Of a stretch of 64,000 nucleotides of DNA, positions 45,867-54,284 are shown piece by piece. The DNA lies in assembly GCF_002002725.1 (NCBI RefSeq), contig NZ_MUNW01000033.1, forward strand, positions 1 to 64,000. Reading direction: 5' to 3'. Made by a program: the position numbers and the translations under genes. How positions within the stretch are numbered: the stretch's first letter is position 1; each line of letters begins with the position of its first letter. The DNA is from Sinorhizobium sp. A49. GTDB taxonomy: Bacteria; Pseudomonadota; Alphaproteobacteria; Rhizobiales; Rhizobiaceae. Under the pieces are notes generated by a model. That model ran no database searches. It saw only the letters and a program-made list of their open reading frames with translations, and was not told the DNA's origin.

Positions 45867-46850
45867 TCAGTCGACGACGCACTTGCACTCAGTGGCGAGC
45901 ACTGCCGGCACTTCGATGCCGAAAGCGGCCGCTGCCTTCTTCGAGATCAGCGGTGCGTGATCTTCATAGGCCGGACGCGACGGCGCGATCGTCTTCGGGT
46001 CCTTGCCCTTGAGAATCTCGGCGGCGATCCTGCCGGCATTCATGCCGACCTGCTCGTAGTTCACGGCAAAGCTTGCCGGCACGACGCCGTCGCGCACGGC
46101 ACCGTCGTCGGAATTGACGATCGGGATCTGCGCCTGGCGGGCGGCTGCCGAGACGGCACCGATCGCCGGCTGGAGCAGGTTGGACGCAGGCGTATAGATC
46201 ACGTCGGCCTTGCCTGCGAAGGAGGCGATGCGCTGCTGGATGTCGTTGACGTTGTCGACGCCGACAGCCACGACTTCAAAGCCGGCTGCGGGTGCCGCCT
46301 CCTTGATCTTGTCGAGCAGCGCGGTGTCGTTTGCCTCACCCGGATTGTAGGGCACGCCGAAGCGCTTGGCGTCCGGCAGGAGCTTGCGGGTAAAGGCCAT
46401 CACGGCGGCCACATCCTGAAGGTCGGTAGCGCCGGTCATGCCGTCGTCACCCGCTTCCCAGGACGGAACCAGCTTGGCGGCCACCGGGTCGGTAACGGCG
46501 GAAAAGACCACCGGAATCCCGGATCCAGCGAGCGCCTTCTTGGCGATCTGCGAGACGGGCGTGGTGATCGTATAGACGAGTTTCGGCTGTTCCGCCTGCA
46601 GCTTGGCAATCATCTGCGGCACGAGCGAAGCGTCGAAGTTGGTGTGGCTTTCCGTGTAGACGACATCGGTGCCTTCCACGAAGCCGTTCTCAACCAGCGC
46701 TTTCTTGAAGCCGGCGATCGATGCGCTCAATTGCGGATGCTCGCCGAAATTGGCGATACCGATACGGATCGGATCGGCAGCGGCTGTTCCCGCTCCCCAT
46801 GCCAGCGCGCCGGCGACAACCAATCCCGAAAGCCAGGTCTTCTTGCTCAT
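45867..46850 (-). CDS. ABC transporter substrate-binding protein, ABC_sub_bind family (TrpX-like)
   Basis: This 327-residue exported protein has signal peptide WLSGLVVAGALAWGAGTAAA, then PIRIGIANFGEHPQLSASIAGFKKALVENGFVEG, the standard opening of ABC_sub_bind proteins, and a middle motif TPVSQIAKKAL.GSGIPVVFSAVTDPVAAKLV. ATG 46848-46850 follows GGGAGGGATGT. It is the first gene of the leftward operon binding protein / ATPase / permease / kynU / PLP enzyme, divergent from the GntR regulator gene. Confidence 0.9.
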   Translation of the reverse strand: MSKKTWLSGLVVAGALAWGAGTAAADPIRIGIANFGEHPQLSASIAGFKKALVENGFVEGTDVVYTESHTNFDASLVPQMIAKLQAEQPKLVYTITTPVSQIAKKALAGSGIPVVFSAVTDPVAAKLVPSWEAGDDGMTGATDLQDVAAVMAFTRKLLPDAKRFGVPYNPGEANDTALLDKIKEAAPAAGFEVVAVGVDNVNDIQQRIASFAGKADVIYTPASNLLQPAIGAVSAAARQAQIPIVNSDDGAVRDGVVPASFAVNYEQVGMNAGRIAAEILKGKDPKTIAPSRPAYEDHAPLISKKAAAAFGIEVPAVLATECKCVVD

Positions 46851-46936
46851 ACATCCCTCCCAGAATCTGACGAGCGTTACCGCCCTCCTCGGCGGCGTGC
46901 GTGGATGATGGAGGCGGTCAGAGTTCTTGTCAAACA

Positions 46937-46979
46937 AATATATATATTTTCAACGATGCCTCGGAACTATATATATTCG
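46937..46979. promoter_or_regulatory. Paired AT-rich palindromes between transporter and gntR genes
   Basis: AAATATATATATTT (46937-46950) is a perfect 14-bp palindrome, and GAACTATATATATTC (46965-46979) repeats its TATATATA core about 28 bp away. Both lie in the 160-bp divergent promoter between the TrpX-like gene (start 46850) and the GntR gene (start 47011), as expected for the operator of a divergently encoded GntR protein. Confidence 0.5.
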
Positions 46980-47010
46980 TGCCATGCGATGCGGGCGTTA
47001 AGGGAACGTG

Positions 47011-47778
47011 ATGCAAGATCTCGAACAGTCGACCAAAACGGAATCGGCGTACCGGTTGCTGCGCCGCGACATCCTGGCGACGCGGCTCAAGCCCGGTGCG
47101 CCGATGAAGCTGAGCGCTTTGCGCGAAAGCTACGGGATCGGCTGGACGCCTCTTCGGGAAGCCCTGTCGCGACTGGAAGCCGAAGGGCTGGTCACGGCGA
47201 TCAGCAACCGCGGCTTCGCCGTTGCGCCGGTTTCGCGCGAGGCGCTCGACGACCTCACGCGGGCCCGTTTGGTTGTCGAAGTACCTTTGCTTATCGAGTC
47301 GATCGAAAACGGCGACAGCGCCTGGGAGTCCGCCGTGGTCACGGCGCACTACCGGCTGTCGCGCTGCAAGATCGCCGTCGGAAACGTCTCCGAAAGCGAG
47401 ATCGACGAGTGGGACGAGAAGCACGCCGCTTTCCACAGCGCCCTGATCGGCGCAGCGCGCTCGAGCTGGCTTTCCCGGTTTCAGGCGACGATCTCCGACC
47501 AGCTTCGCCGCCACCATCGCTTCCTCAGTCTAGCCCCGACATTGAGGGCGGCGGCAGGCATGAGCGAGGGATATGAAGAGGCCGTCGCCGCCCTAGAGGA
47601 CGCCATGGCGATCGAACATCACACCGAACTGATGGAGGCGGCACTCGACCGCAACATCGAACGCGCCCGACAGCTCATGACATACCACATCGGTTTTACG
47701 GTGAACGTCTACGCCCAGTCCGAGGATGGCGTCTCTCCAGCCGGGCACAAATCCTTGCCGCGGCATGCTTCCAAATGA
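47011..47778 (+). CDS. GntR-family transcriptional regulator (FadR/FCD subgroup)
   Basis: This 255-residue regulator has an N-terminal winged helix (about 12-75; SAYRLLRRDILATRLKPGAPMKLSALRESYGIGWTPLREALSRLEAEGLV) and an all-helical FCD effector domain (about 90-225) with the acidic/histidine residues that bind metal or ligand (DEKHAAFHSALIG, HHTELMEAAL). ATG 47011 directly follows a GTG; AAGGGAAC lies upstream. Divergent from the TrpXYZ-kynU operon, it most likely controls uptake and kynureninase expression in response to an aromatic amino acid. Confidence 0.9.
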   Translation: MQDLEQSTKTESAYRLLRRDILATRLKPGAPMKLSALRESYGIGWTPLREALSRLEAEGLVTAISNRGFAVAPVSREALDDLTRARLVVEVPLLIESIENGDSAWESAVVTAHYRLSRCKIAVGNVSESEIDEWDEKHAAFHSALIGAARSSWLSRFQATISDQLRRHHRFLSLAPTLRAAAGMSEGYEEAVAALEDAMAIEHHTELMEAALDRNIERARQLMTYHIGFTVNVYAQSEDGVSPAGHKSLPRHASK

Positions 47779-47882
47779 CGGTGCGTGACGGCCTGTCCAA
47801 GAGCCGGAAACGTCTCTAAAAGCAAAGGGACGGGCGACTGCCCGCCGATGCGTGGGTGCAGGACAAGAAGCGGACGGTTGTT

Positions 47883-48407
47883 ATGATGGGTGAAGACAAG
47901 TTCGACACTTCGCCGGAATGGGTTGATGGCGAGACCAAGGCGCTCGAAGCTCCCGGCGATCATCGCGCCGAGCTCAGGCTGTGGCTGCGCTTGCTCACCT
48001 GTTCGACGCTGGTCGAAAGCGAGATCCGCCGCCGGCTCCGGGAGGAATTCGATTCCACTCTGCCGCGTTTCGACCTGATGGCGCAGCTCGAGCGCGCGCC
48101 CGATGGCATGGTGCTTGGCGAGGTCTCCAAGCGCATGATGGTCTCGCCCGGCAACATAACGGTCCTGGTGGAGCGCCTGACCGAGAGCGGCCACATCAGC
48201 CGCACCACATTGCCGACGGATCGGCGCGTGCAAGTCATCGCGCTGACGCCCTTTGGCCGCGCCGAGTTCGAGAAGATGGCGGCAACGCATGCGGACTGGA
48301 TCTCCGACCTGTTTGCGGGCGTTTCGCCCAAGGAAGGCGGCGTGCTGATGGATGAACTCGCCAAGCTCAAGCGTTCCGTCATCTCCGCGCTGGCAAAAAA
48401 CACCTAA
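47883..48407 (+). CDS. MarR-family transcriptional regulator
   Basis: This 174-residue regulator has a winged helix-turn-helix at about 65-125 (FDLMAQLERAPDGMVLGEVSKRMMVSPGNITVLVERLTESGHISR, then PTDRRVQVIALTPFGR). MarR proteins of aryl-CoA pathways are often released from DNA by the CoA thioester. It immediately precedes the monooxygenase/reductase operon on the same strand (222 bp gap holding the TTTAAGCTTGAAAT motif). Tandem ATGs at 47883 and 47886 have only a weak ribosome site. It is the best candidate for the local 2-aminobenzoyl-CoA-responsive repressor. Confidence 0.9.
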   Translation: MMGEDKFDTSPEWVDGETKALEAPGDHRAELRLWLRLLTCSTLVESEIRRRLREEFDSTLPRFDLMAQLERAPDGMVLGEVSKRMMVSPGNITVLVERLTESGHISRTTLPTDRRVQVIALTPFGRAEFEKMAATHADWISDLFAGVSPKEGGVLMDELAKLKRSVISALAKNT

Positions 48408-48496
48408 CGGCGCTTCTGGCTTCGCCGGCCATTATCCAGACACCCGTGAATCAACTCTCCGCCGGCGGGCGTGCTAGAAATCCGCGCTTGCGGAAG

Positions 48497-48530
48497 GCGC
48501 TATAGCGCAAAACAATTTTAAGCTTGAAAT
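48497..48530. promoter_or_regulatory. Promoter region with GCGCTATAGCGC palindrome and shared TTTAAGCTTGAAAT motif (copy 2)
   Basis: GCGCTATAGCGC (48497-48508) is a perfect 12-bp palindrome. Eight bases later TTTAAGCTTGAAAT (48517-48530) repeats the motif at 34447-34460 with one mismatch. Both are 100-135 bp upstream of the monooxygenase/reductase start. Confidence 0.55.
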
Positions 48531-48629
48531 TTATTCTGAACGAGTCCACCCTGCCTCCAGCAGTTCGGGATGACCGCCAATGGCATTTCGACGGCGAGGC
48601 ACGCGGCCGGAGCTCGGGAGGAGAACGAC

Positions 48630-50951
48630 ATGCGGATCGTCTGTATCGGTGGCGGGCCAGCCGGCCTTTATTTTGCGCTGCTGATGAAGCGCCAGCACCC
48701 GGAACACCAGGTAACGGTCGTCGAGCGGAACCGCGCCTTCGACACCTTCGGCTGGGGGGTGGTGTTCTCGGATGCGACGATGCACTCGATGCGAAAGTGG
48801 GATCCGGAGACGGCTGAGGCCATCGAGGTCTCCTTCAACCATTGGGACGATATCGAGCTGGTCTTCAAGGGCCGCAAGATCAGGACGACGGGCCACGGCT
48901 TCGTCGGCATCGGTCGCAAGAAGATGCTCAACATTCTCCAGGAGCGATGCCTCGCTCTCGGTGTCGAACTGGTTTTCGAACAGGATGTGGAAAGCGACGA
49001 GCAATTTGCCGATGCGGACCTCATCATCGCTTCCGATGGCGTCAACTCCAGAATCCGCAACAGATACGCCGATGTCTTCCAGCCGGACATGGTCGTCCGT
49101 CCGAACCGCTATGTCTGGCTCGGCACCGACAAGCGTTTCGATGCCTTCACCTTCGACTTCCAGCGCACCGAACATGGCTGGTTCCAGGCGCATATCTATC
49201 GGTTCGACGAGGACACCTCGACGTTCATCGTCGAAACCACCGATGATGTTTTCAGAGCCCATGGCCTCGACCGGATGGACCAGGAACAGTCGATCGCGTT
49301 CTGCGAAAAACTGTTTGCCGGGACGCTCGACGGTCACAAGCTGAAGACCAATGCGCGCCATGTGCGCGGCTCGGCCTGGCTGAATTTCGGCCGGCTGATC
49401 TGCGAGAAATGGAGCCATTTCAACGGCAACAGCCATGTCGTCCTGATGGGCGACAGCGCCCACACCGCGCATTTCGCCATCGGTTCCGGCACCAAGCTTG
49501 CGATTGACGACGCCATAGAATTGACCCGCCAGTTCGATACGCTCGGTCACGACAAGGCCAACATCCCCGACGTGCTCCAGGCTTACGAAGAGATCCGCCG
49601 GGTCGATGTCGCCCGCATCCAGAATGCCGCCCGCAATGCCATGGAATGGTTCGAGGTCGTCGGCACGCGTTATGCCGACACGCTGGAGCCCGAACAGTTC
49701 ATGTATTCGATGCTGACCCGCTCGCAGCGCATCAGCCACGAAAATCTCCGCCTGCGCGACAAGGACTGGCTCGAAGGTTTCGAGCGCTGGTTTGCGGAAC
49801 GCGCCGGTGTTGCGCCCGCGGCAAACGGCGCCGTCCCGCCGCCAATGTTCACGCCGTTCAAGCTGCGCGGCCTGACGCTCAGGAACCGCATCGTGGTTTC
49901 GCCGATGGCGATGTATTCAGCGACCGATGGCGTGCCGAACGACTTTCATCTGGTGCATCTGGGCGCACGCGCCATGGGCGGCGCCGCACTCGTTTTCCCG
50001 GAAATGACCTGCGTATCGCCCGACGCCCGCATCACGCCCGGATGCCTGGGGCTGTGGAACGATGAACAGGCGCAGGCTTTCAGGCGCATCGTCGATTTCG
50101 TGCACCAGCAGACCCAAGCCAAGATCGGTATCCAGCTCGGCCACGCCGGACGCAAAGGCGCGACCAAACTGGCCTGGGAAGGGATCGACCAGCCCTTGGA
50201 CGAAGGCACCTGGCCCCTCATTTCCGCTTCGGCCCTGCCCTATCTCAAGCATTCGGACACGCCGCGCGAAATGACGAGGAGCGATATGGACCGCGTCGTC
50301 GCCGACTTCGTGCAGGCCACCGAGCGTGCCCGCGACCTCGGCTTCGACATCCTCGAACTGCACGTGGCGCACGGATACCTGCTGTCGAGTTTCCTGTCAC
50401 CGCTCACCAACCTTCGCACGGACGACTATGGCGGCGACCACGCGGCCCGCGCCCGCTTCCCGCTCGAAGTGTTCCACGCCGTTCGCAAGGTCTGGCCCGA
50501 GGATCGACCGACATCGGTGCGTCTGTCGACGCACGACTGGCACGAGGGCGGCAATACGCCGGAAGACGCAGCCGTCTTCGCCCGCCTGTTCAAGGAGGCT
50601 GGCGCCGACATGATCGACTGCTCTTCCGGCCAGGTAGTCAAGGAAGAACAGCCTGTTTACGGCCGGCTGTTCCAGACCCCCTTTTCCGACAAGATCCGCA
50701 ACGAGATCCAGGTGCCGACCATCGCCGTCGGGGCGATTTCCGAGGCGGATCACGCGAATTCGATCATCGCTGCCGGGCGTGCCGACCTCTGCGCGATTGC
50801 CCGCCCGCATCTGGCGGATCCTTCCTTCGTCCTGCACGAGGCCGCGAAAATCGGTTATGACGGCGAGCCTTGGCCGAAGCAGTATCACTCCGCCCGCGCG
50901 CAGTATGTGAACAACCTGGCGCGCGCCGCAACGACGGCAGGCAAACCATGA
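48630..50951 (+). CDS. 2-aminobenzoyl-CoA monooxygenase/reductase-type fusion flavoprotein
   Basis: This 773-residue fusion has two parts. Residues 1-about 400 are a class A flavin monooxygenase ([44 protein letters not shown] binds FAD ribityl/pyrophosphate). Residues about 411-765 are an old-yellow-enzyme NADH:flavin oxidoreductase ([51 protein letters not shown]). This order is that of the characterised Azoarcus evansii enzyme, which hydroxylates 2-aminobenzoyl-CoA at C5 and then reduces it, giving a non-aromatic 2-amino-5-oxo-cyclohexene-carboxyl-CoA. ATG 48630 follows GGGAGGAGAACGAC. Salicylyl-CoA 5-hydroxylases share the first domain, but kynU and the CoA ligase favour the anthranilate reading. 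Confidence 0.92.
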   Translation: MRIVCIGGGPAGLYFALLMKRQHPEHQVTVVERNRAFDTFGWGVVFSDATMHSMRKWDPETAEAIEVSFNHWDDIELVFKGRKIRTTGHGFVGIGRKKMLNILQERCLALGVELVFEQDVESDEQFADADLIIASDGVNSRIRNRYADVFQPDMVVRPNRYVWLGTDKRFDAFTFDFQRTEHGWFQAHIYRFDEDTSTFIVETTDDVFRAHGLDRMDQEQSIAFCEKLFAGTLDGHKLKTNARHVRGSAWLNFGRLICEKWSHFNGNSHVVLMGDSAHTAHFAIGSGTKLAIDDAIELTRQFDTLGHDKANIPDVLQAYEEIRRVDVARIQNAARNAMEWFEVVGTRYADTLEPEQFMYSMLTRSQRISHENLRLRDKDWLEGFERWFAERAGVAPAANGAVPPPMFTPFKLRGLTLRNRIVVSPMAMYSATDGVPNDFHLVHLGARAMGGAALVFPEMTCVSPDARITPGCLGLWNDEQAQAFRRIVDFVHQQTQAKIGIQLGHAGRKGATKLAWEGIDQPLDEGTWPLISASALPYLKHSDTPREMTRSDMDRVVADFVQATERARDLGFDILELHVAHGYLLSSFLSPLTNLRTDDYGGDHAARARFPLEVFHAVRKVWPEDRPTSVRLSTHDWHEGGNTPEDAAVFARLFKEAGADMIDCSSGQVVKEEQPVYGRLFQTPFSDKIRNEIQVPTIAVGAISEADHANSIIAAGRADLCAIARPHLADPSFVLHEAAKIGYDGEPWPKQYHSARAQYVNNLARAATTAGKP

Positions 50952-51724
50952 ACCGCAGGCACGCACTCGTCACAGGTGCAGGCAGCGGTATCGGCAAGGC
51001 GATCGCGCTCGCACTCGCAGCCGATGGCCATATCTTAAGCCTTGCCGGACGCCGCGCAGCACCGCTCGAAGCGGTGCGAGACGAAATTCTGTCGTCTGGC
51101 GGCCAGGCCCATGTCCTTGACGGCTTCGATGTGACCGACCCCTTAGCAGTCGAGCAGGGTATTACGGCTGCGATTGCGAAGTGCGGAGAGATCGCTGTTC
51201 TCGTCAACTGCGCCGGCGAGGCTCCTTCGGCGCCGTTCGAGAAAACCGATCTTTCGCTCTGGCAAAGGGTGCTCACGATCAACCTGACCGGGGTCTTTCT
51301 GGTGACGCAGGCAGCGCTTGCCTCCGTGCGCCGTGCCGGTAACGGCCGGATCGTCAATGTCGCGAGCACGGCGGGTCTCACCGGTTACTCCTATGTTTCG
51401 GCCTATTGTGCGTCGAAGCACGGCGTCATCGGCCTGACGCGCGCGCTGGCGCTCGAGCTTGCGCGCACCGGCGTCACGATCAATGCCGTCTGCCCCGGTT
51501 TCACCGACACGCCGCTGATCGACGGCGCTCTCGATACGATCAGCGAGAAGACCGGCCGCTCGCGCGAGGAAGCGCGCGCAAGCCTGGCGCGCGCCAATCC
51601 GCAAGGACGCCTGGTGACCCCCGGCGAGGTGGCCGACACCGTCTCCTGGCTCGTGTCGGAGAAGGCGAGCGCGATCACCGGCCAGGCCATCGCAGTCGCC
51701 GGTGGCGAAGTTCTCGGAGGATAG
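50948..51724 (+). CDS. SDR-family oxidoreductase of the anthranilate-CoA operon
   Basis: This 258-residue classical SDR is intact: [12 protein letters not shown] (about 9-20), NCAGEAP, catalytic Ser in VASTAGLTG, Tyr and Lys in [12 protein letters not shown]-terminal [18 protein letters not shown]. Its ATG overlaps the monooxygenase stop (ATGA), so the two are translationally coupled. It probably reduces or oxidises a ring carbonyl or 3-hydroxyacyl-CoA intermediate of the dearomatised product; the exact step is not known from sequence. Confidence 0.9.
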   Translation: MNRRHALVTGAGSGIGKAIALALAADGHILSLAGRRAAPLEAVRDEILSSGGQAHVLDGFDVTDPLAVEQGITAAIAKCGEIAVLVNCAGEAPSAPFEKTDLSLWQRVLTINLTGVFLVTQAALASVRRAGNGRIVNVASTAGLTGYSYVSAYCASKHGVIGLTRALALELARTGVTINAVCPGFTDTPLIDGALDTISEKTGRSREEARASLARANPQGRLVTPGEVADTVSWLVSEKASAITGQAIAVAGGEVLGG

Positions 51725-51726
51725 AG

Positions 51727-52569
51727 ATGACCAACCCGATGCAGGCCAAGAAGCGCCCCTTTAGGGATCACAAGGCCAAGCACTTCCTGTTCGAAACGGA
51801 TGCCGACGGTCGGGTCGCCACGATCACCCTCAACCGTCCGGAAAAGAAGAATCCGTTGACCTTCGAGAGCTACGAGGAGCTTGTCGATCTCTTCCGGGCA
51901 CTCGGCCGCGCCAGCGACGTGCGCGCCGTGGTGCTGACCGGCGCCAATGACAATTTCTCCTCCGGCGGCGACGTCTTCGAGATCATCGAGCCGCTGACGC
52001 GCATGTCGATGCCCGACCTCATCGATTTCACCCGGATGACCGGCGAGCTGGTGCGCCAGATCCGCGCTTGCCCTCAGCCCGTCATATCAGCGGTCGACGG
52101 CATCTGCGCCGGCGCCGGCGCGATCCTGGCGATGGCTTCCGATTTCCGCGTGGCGACGCCGGAAGCGAAAACGGCATTTCTGTTCACGCGCGTCGGGCTC
52201 GCCGGAGCAGACATGGGCGCCTGCGGCATTCTTCCCCGCATCATCGGCCAAGGTCGCGCCGCGGAATTGCTCTTCACCGGTCGGGCGATGACCGCAACGG
52301 AAGGGCATGCCTGGGGCTTTTACAACGCGCTGCACGAGCGCTCGGCGTTGCTTTCCGAAGCTCAGAAATTTGCACGCGGCATTGCCGACGGCCCGTGGTT
52401 TGCCCATGCGATGACCAAGAAGATGCTCGACCAGGAATGGGCGATGGGCATAGACCAGTTGATCGAAGCGGAAGCGCAAGCCCAGGCGATCTGCATGGCG
52501 ACCGGCGACTTCCGCCGTGCCTTCGAGGCCTTCGCTGCCAAGGCCAAACCCGAGTTCAAGGGAAACTGA
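51727..52569 (+). CDS. Enoyl-CoA hydratase/isomerase-family (crotonase) protein
   Basis: This 280-residue crotonase has an N-terminal extension of about 20 residues, then [19 protein letters not shown], an oxyanion-hole [31 protein letters not shown] and [35 protein letters not shown]. The usual hydratase glutamates are not obvious in the ADMGACG loop, so hydration, isomerisation or a hydrolytic ring opening (as in BadI-type crotonases) are all possible. It starts 2 bp after the SDR stop in the anthranilate-CoA operon. Confidence 0.88.
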   Translation: MTNPMQAKKRPFRDHKAKHFLFETDADGRVATITLNRPEKKNPLTFESYEELVDLFRALGRASDVRAVVLTGANDNFSSGGDVFEIIEPLTRMSMPDLIDFTRMTGELVRQIRACPQPVISAVDGICAGAGAILAMASDFRVATPEAKTAFLFTRVGLAGADMGACGILPRIIGQGRAAELLFTGRAMTATEGHAWGFYNALHERSALLSEAQKFARGIADGPWFAHAMTKKMLDQEWAMGIDQLIEAEAQAQAICMATGDFRRAFEAFAAKAKPEFKGN

Positions 52570-52571
52570 GG

Positions 52572-53768
52572 ATGAGCTCCCAGGAGACAGCTCTCCGTCA
52601 GCCGACCCGCGACCATCTCGACTGGCCGTTCTTCGAGGAGAGCCATCGTGCGCTTGCCACGGAGTTGGACGCGTTCATCGCCAACGGCGGACTCGGCGAG
52701 ATCGATCACGCAAATGTCGATGCCGCCTGCCGGCATCTGGTCGGCGCGCTCGGTGCTGCAGGCGTGCTTCGCCATTGCGTGCCGAAGACGTTCGGCGGGG
52801 CGAGCGAAGAGATCGACAGCCGGTCGCTCTGCCTTATCCGCGAGACGCTTGCCTACACCGACGGCCTTGCCGACTTCGCCTTTGCCATGCAGGGGCTCGG
52901 CACCGGCGCGATCAGCCTTTCCGGTTCGCAGGCGCTGAAGCAGGCTGTTCTGCCGAAGGTCGCCAGCGGCGAATGGATCTCCGCCTTTGCGCTTTCCGAG
53001 CCCGATGCGGGATCGGATGTCGCGGCGATGGCCTGTGCTGCCCGGCGCGACGGAGAGCATTTCGTGCTCGATGGCGAAAAGACCTGGATCTCGAACGGCG
53101 GCATTGCCGACGTCTACACCGTCTTTGCCCGCACCGGCGAGGCGCCCGGCACGCGCGGCATCTCCGCCTTCGTGGTGTTCGCCGACACACCGGGATTAGT
53201 GATTGCAGAGCGCATCGAGACGATCGCGCCGCATCCCCTTGCCCGGCTGCGTTTCGACACATGCCGTATCCCGGCGTCGCAGCTTCTCGGCAGTCCCGGC
53301 GAAGGCTTCAAGATCGCCATGCGCACGCTCGACATCTTCCGCCCGTCCGTTGCTGCGGCGGCCATCGGCTTTGCCCGCCGCGCACTCGACGAGGCGGTGG
53401 CGCACGCAAAGAGCCGCAGGATGTTCGGCGCGACCCTTGCCGATCTGCCGACGGCGCAAAGCACGCTCGGCGAGATGGCGACCGCAATCGACGCCGCAGC
53501 GCTTCTGACCTGCCGCACGGCGTGGCAGCGCGACGTGCAGAAGCGGCCGACGACCCGCGAGGCCGCAATGGCCAAGATGACCGCGACCGAGAATGCGCAA
53601 TGGGTCATTGACCAGGCCCTGCAGCTCTTCGGCGGTCGTGGCGTGCGCGTTGGCGAGATCACCGAGCGGCTCTATCGCGAGATCCGCGCCTTGCGCATCT
53701 ACGAGGGCGCGACCGAAGTTCAAAAGCTCATCATCGGCCGCGAGCTGATGAAGGGCACGGGACGATAA
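52572..53768 (+). CDS. Acyl-CoA dehydrogenase
   Basis: This 398-residue protein has the three-part acyl-CoA dehydrogenase fold: N-terminal helices, FAD-binding [17 protein letters not shown] (about 138-154) and [18 protein letters not shown], and C-terminal [31 protein letters not shown]. The catalytic base is Glu378 in YEGATE. It would introduce a 2,3 double bond in an alicyclic or opened-ring CoA ester and pass electrons to ETF. It starts 2 bp after the crotonase stop. Confidence 0.93.
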   Translation: MSSQETALRQPTRDHLDWPFFEESHRALATELDAFIANGGLGEIDHANVDAACRHLVGALGAAGVLRHCVPKTFGGASEEIDSRSLCLIRETLAYTDGLADFAFAMQGLGTGAISLSGSQALKQAVLPKVASGEWISAFALSEPDAGSDVAAMACAARRDGEHFVLDGEKTWISNGGIADVYTVFARTGEAPGTRGISAFVVFADTPGLVIAERIETIAPHPLARLRFDTCRIPASQLLGSPGEGFKIAMRTLDIFRPSVAAAAIGFARRALDEAVAHAKSRRMFGATLADLPTAQSTLGEMATAIDAAALLTCRTAWQRDVQKRPTTREAAMAKMTATENAQWVIDQALQLFGGRGVRVGEITERLYREIRALRIYEGATEVQKLIIGRELMKGTGR

Positions 53769-53877
53769 CGAGGGGTGCCGAATGCGCATGATTTAAAGGC
53801 GCCGTTCGGCGATCACGCTTCATTAGCCTGGCCGGATTGCATCCGCGCCGCGCTGTCACAACATCTGGAGACGACCC

Positions 53878-54273
53878 ATGCACACCATCCTGCAACCTGA
53901 AGGTTGGGCAAAGCCGATCGGTTACGCCAACGGCGTCGCTGCCAGAGGCCGCACGGTTTTCGTCGGCGGCCAGATCGGCTGGAATGCACAATCCGAGTTC
54001 GAAACGGACGATTTCGTGGAGCAGGTGCGCCAGACGCTGAAGAATGTCGTCGCCGTGCTCGCGGCCGGAGGCGCCGGGCCGCAGCATATTACCACGATGA
54101 CGTGGTATTTCACCGACAAGCAAGAATATGTCGGCAACCTGCGCGGCATCGGCCAGGCCTATCGCGACATCATCGGCAGGCATTTCCCGGCCATGGCGGC
54201 GATGCAGGTGGTCTCATTGGTGGAAGACCGCGCCAAGATCGAGATCCAGGTCACCGCCGTCGTCCCCGATTGA
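53878..54273 (+). CDS. Rid-family (YjgF/YER057c/UK114) protein lacking the catalytic arginine
   Basis: This 131-residue Rid-fold protein has GYANGVAARGRTVFVGGQIGWN at the N-terminus and HFPAMAAMQVVSLVEDRAKIEIQVTAVV at the C-terminus. At the position of the RidA catalytic arginine (R in RxxxxVxxLP) it has Met (AMAAMQVVSL), as in the Rid subfamilies for which imine deaminase activity is not established. It sits 109 bp after the acyl-CoA dehydrogenase and 11 bp before the FadB-like gene, within the anthranilate-CoA cluster. Because the pathway creates an enamine, a role in its deamination or protection is attractive but unproven. Confidence 0.9.
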   Translation: MHTILQPEGWAKPIGYANGVAARGRTVFVGGQIGWNAQSEFETDDFVEQVRQTLKNVVAVLAAGGAGPQHITTMTWYFTDKQEYVGNLRGIGQAYRDIIGRHFPAMAAMQVVSLVEDRAKIEIQVTAVVPD

Positions 54274-54284
54274 GGTTTGCCGAC

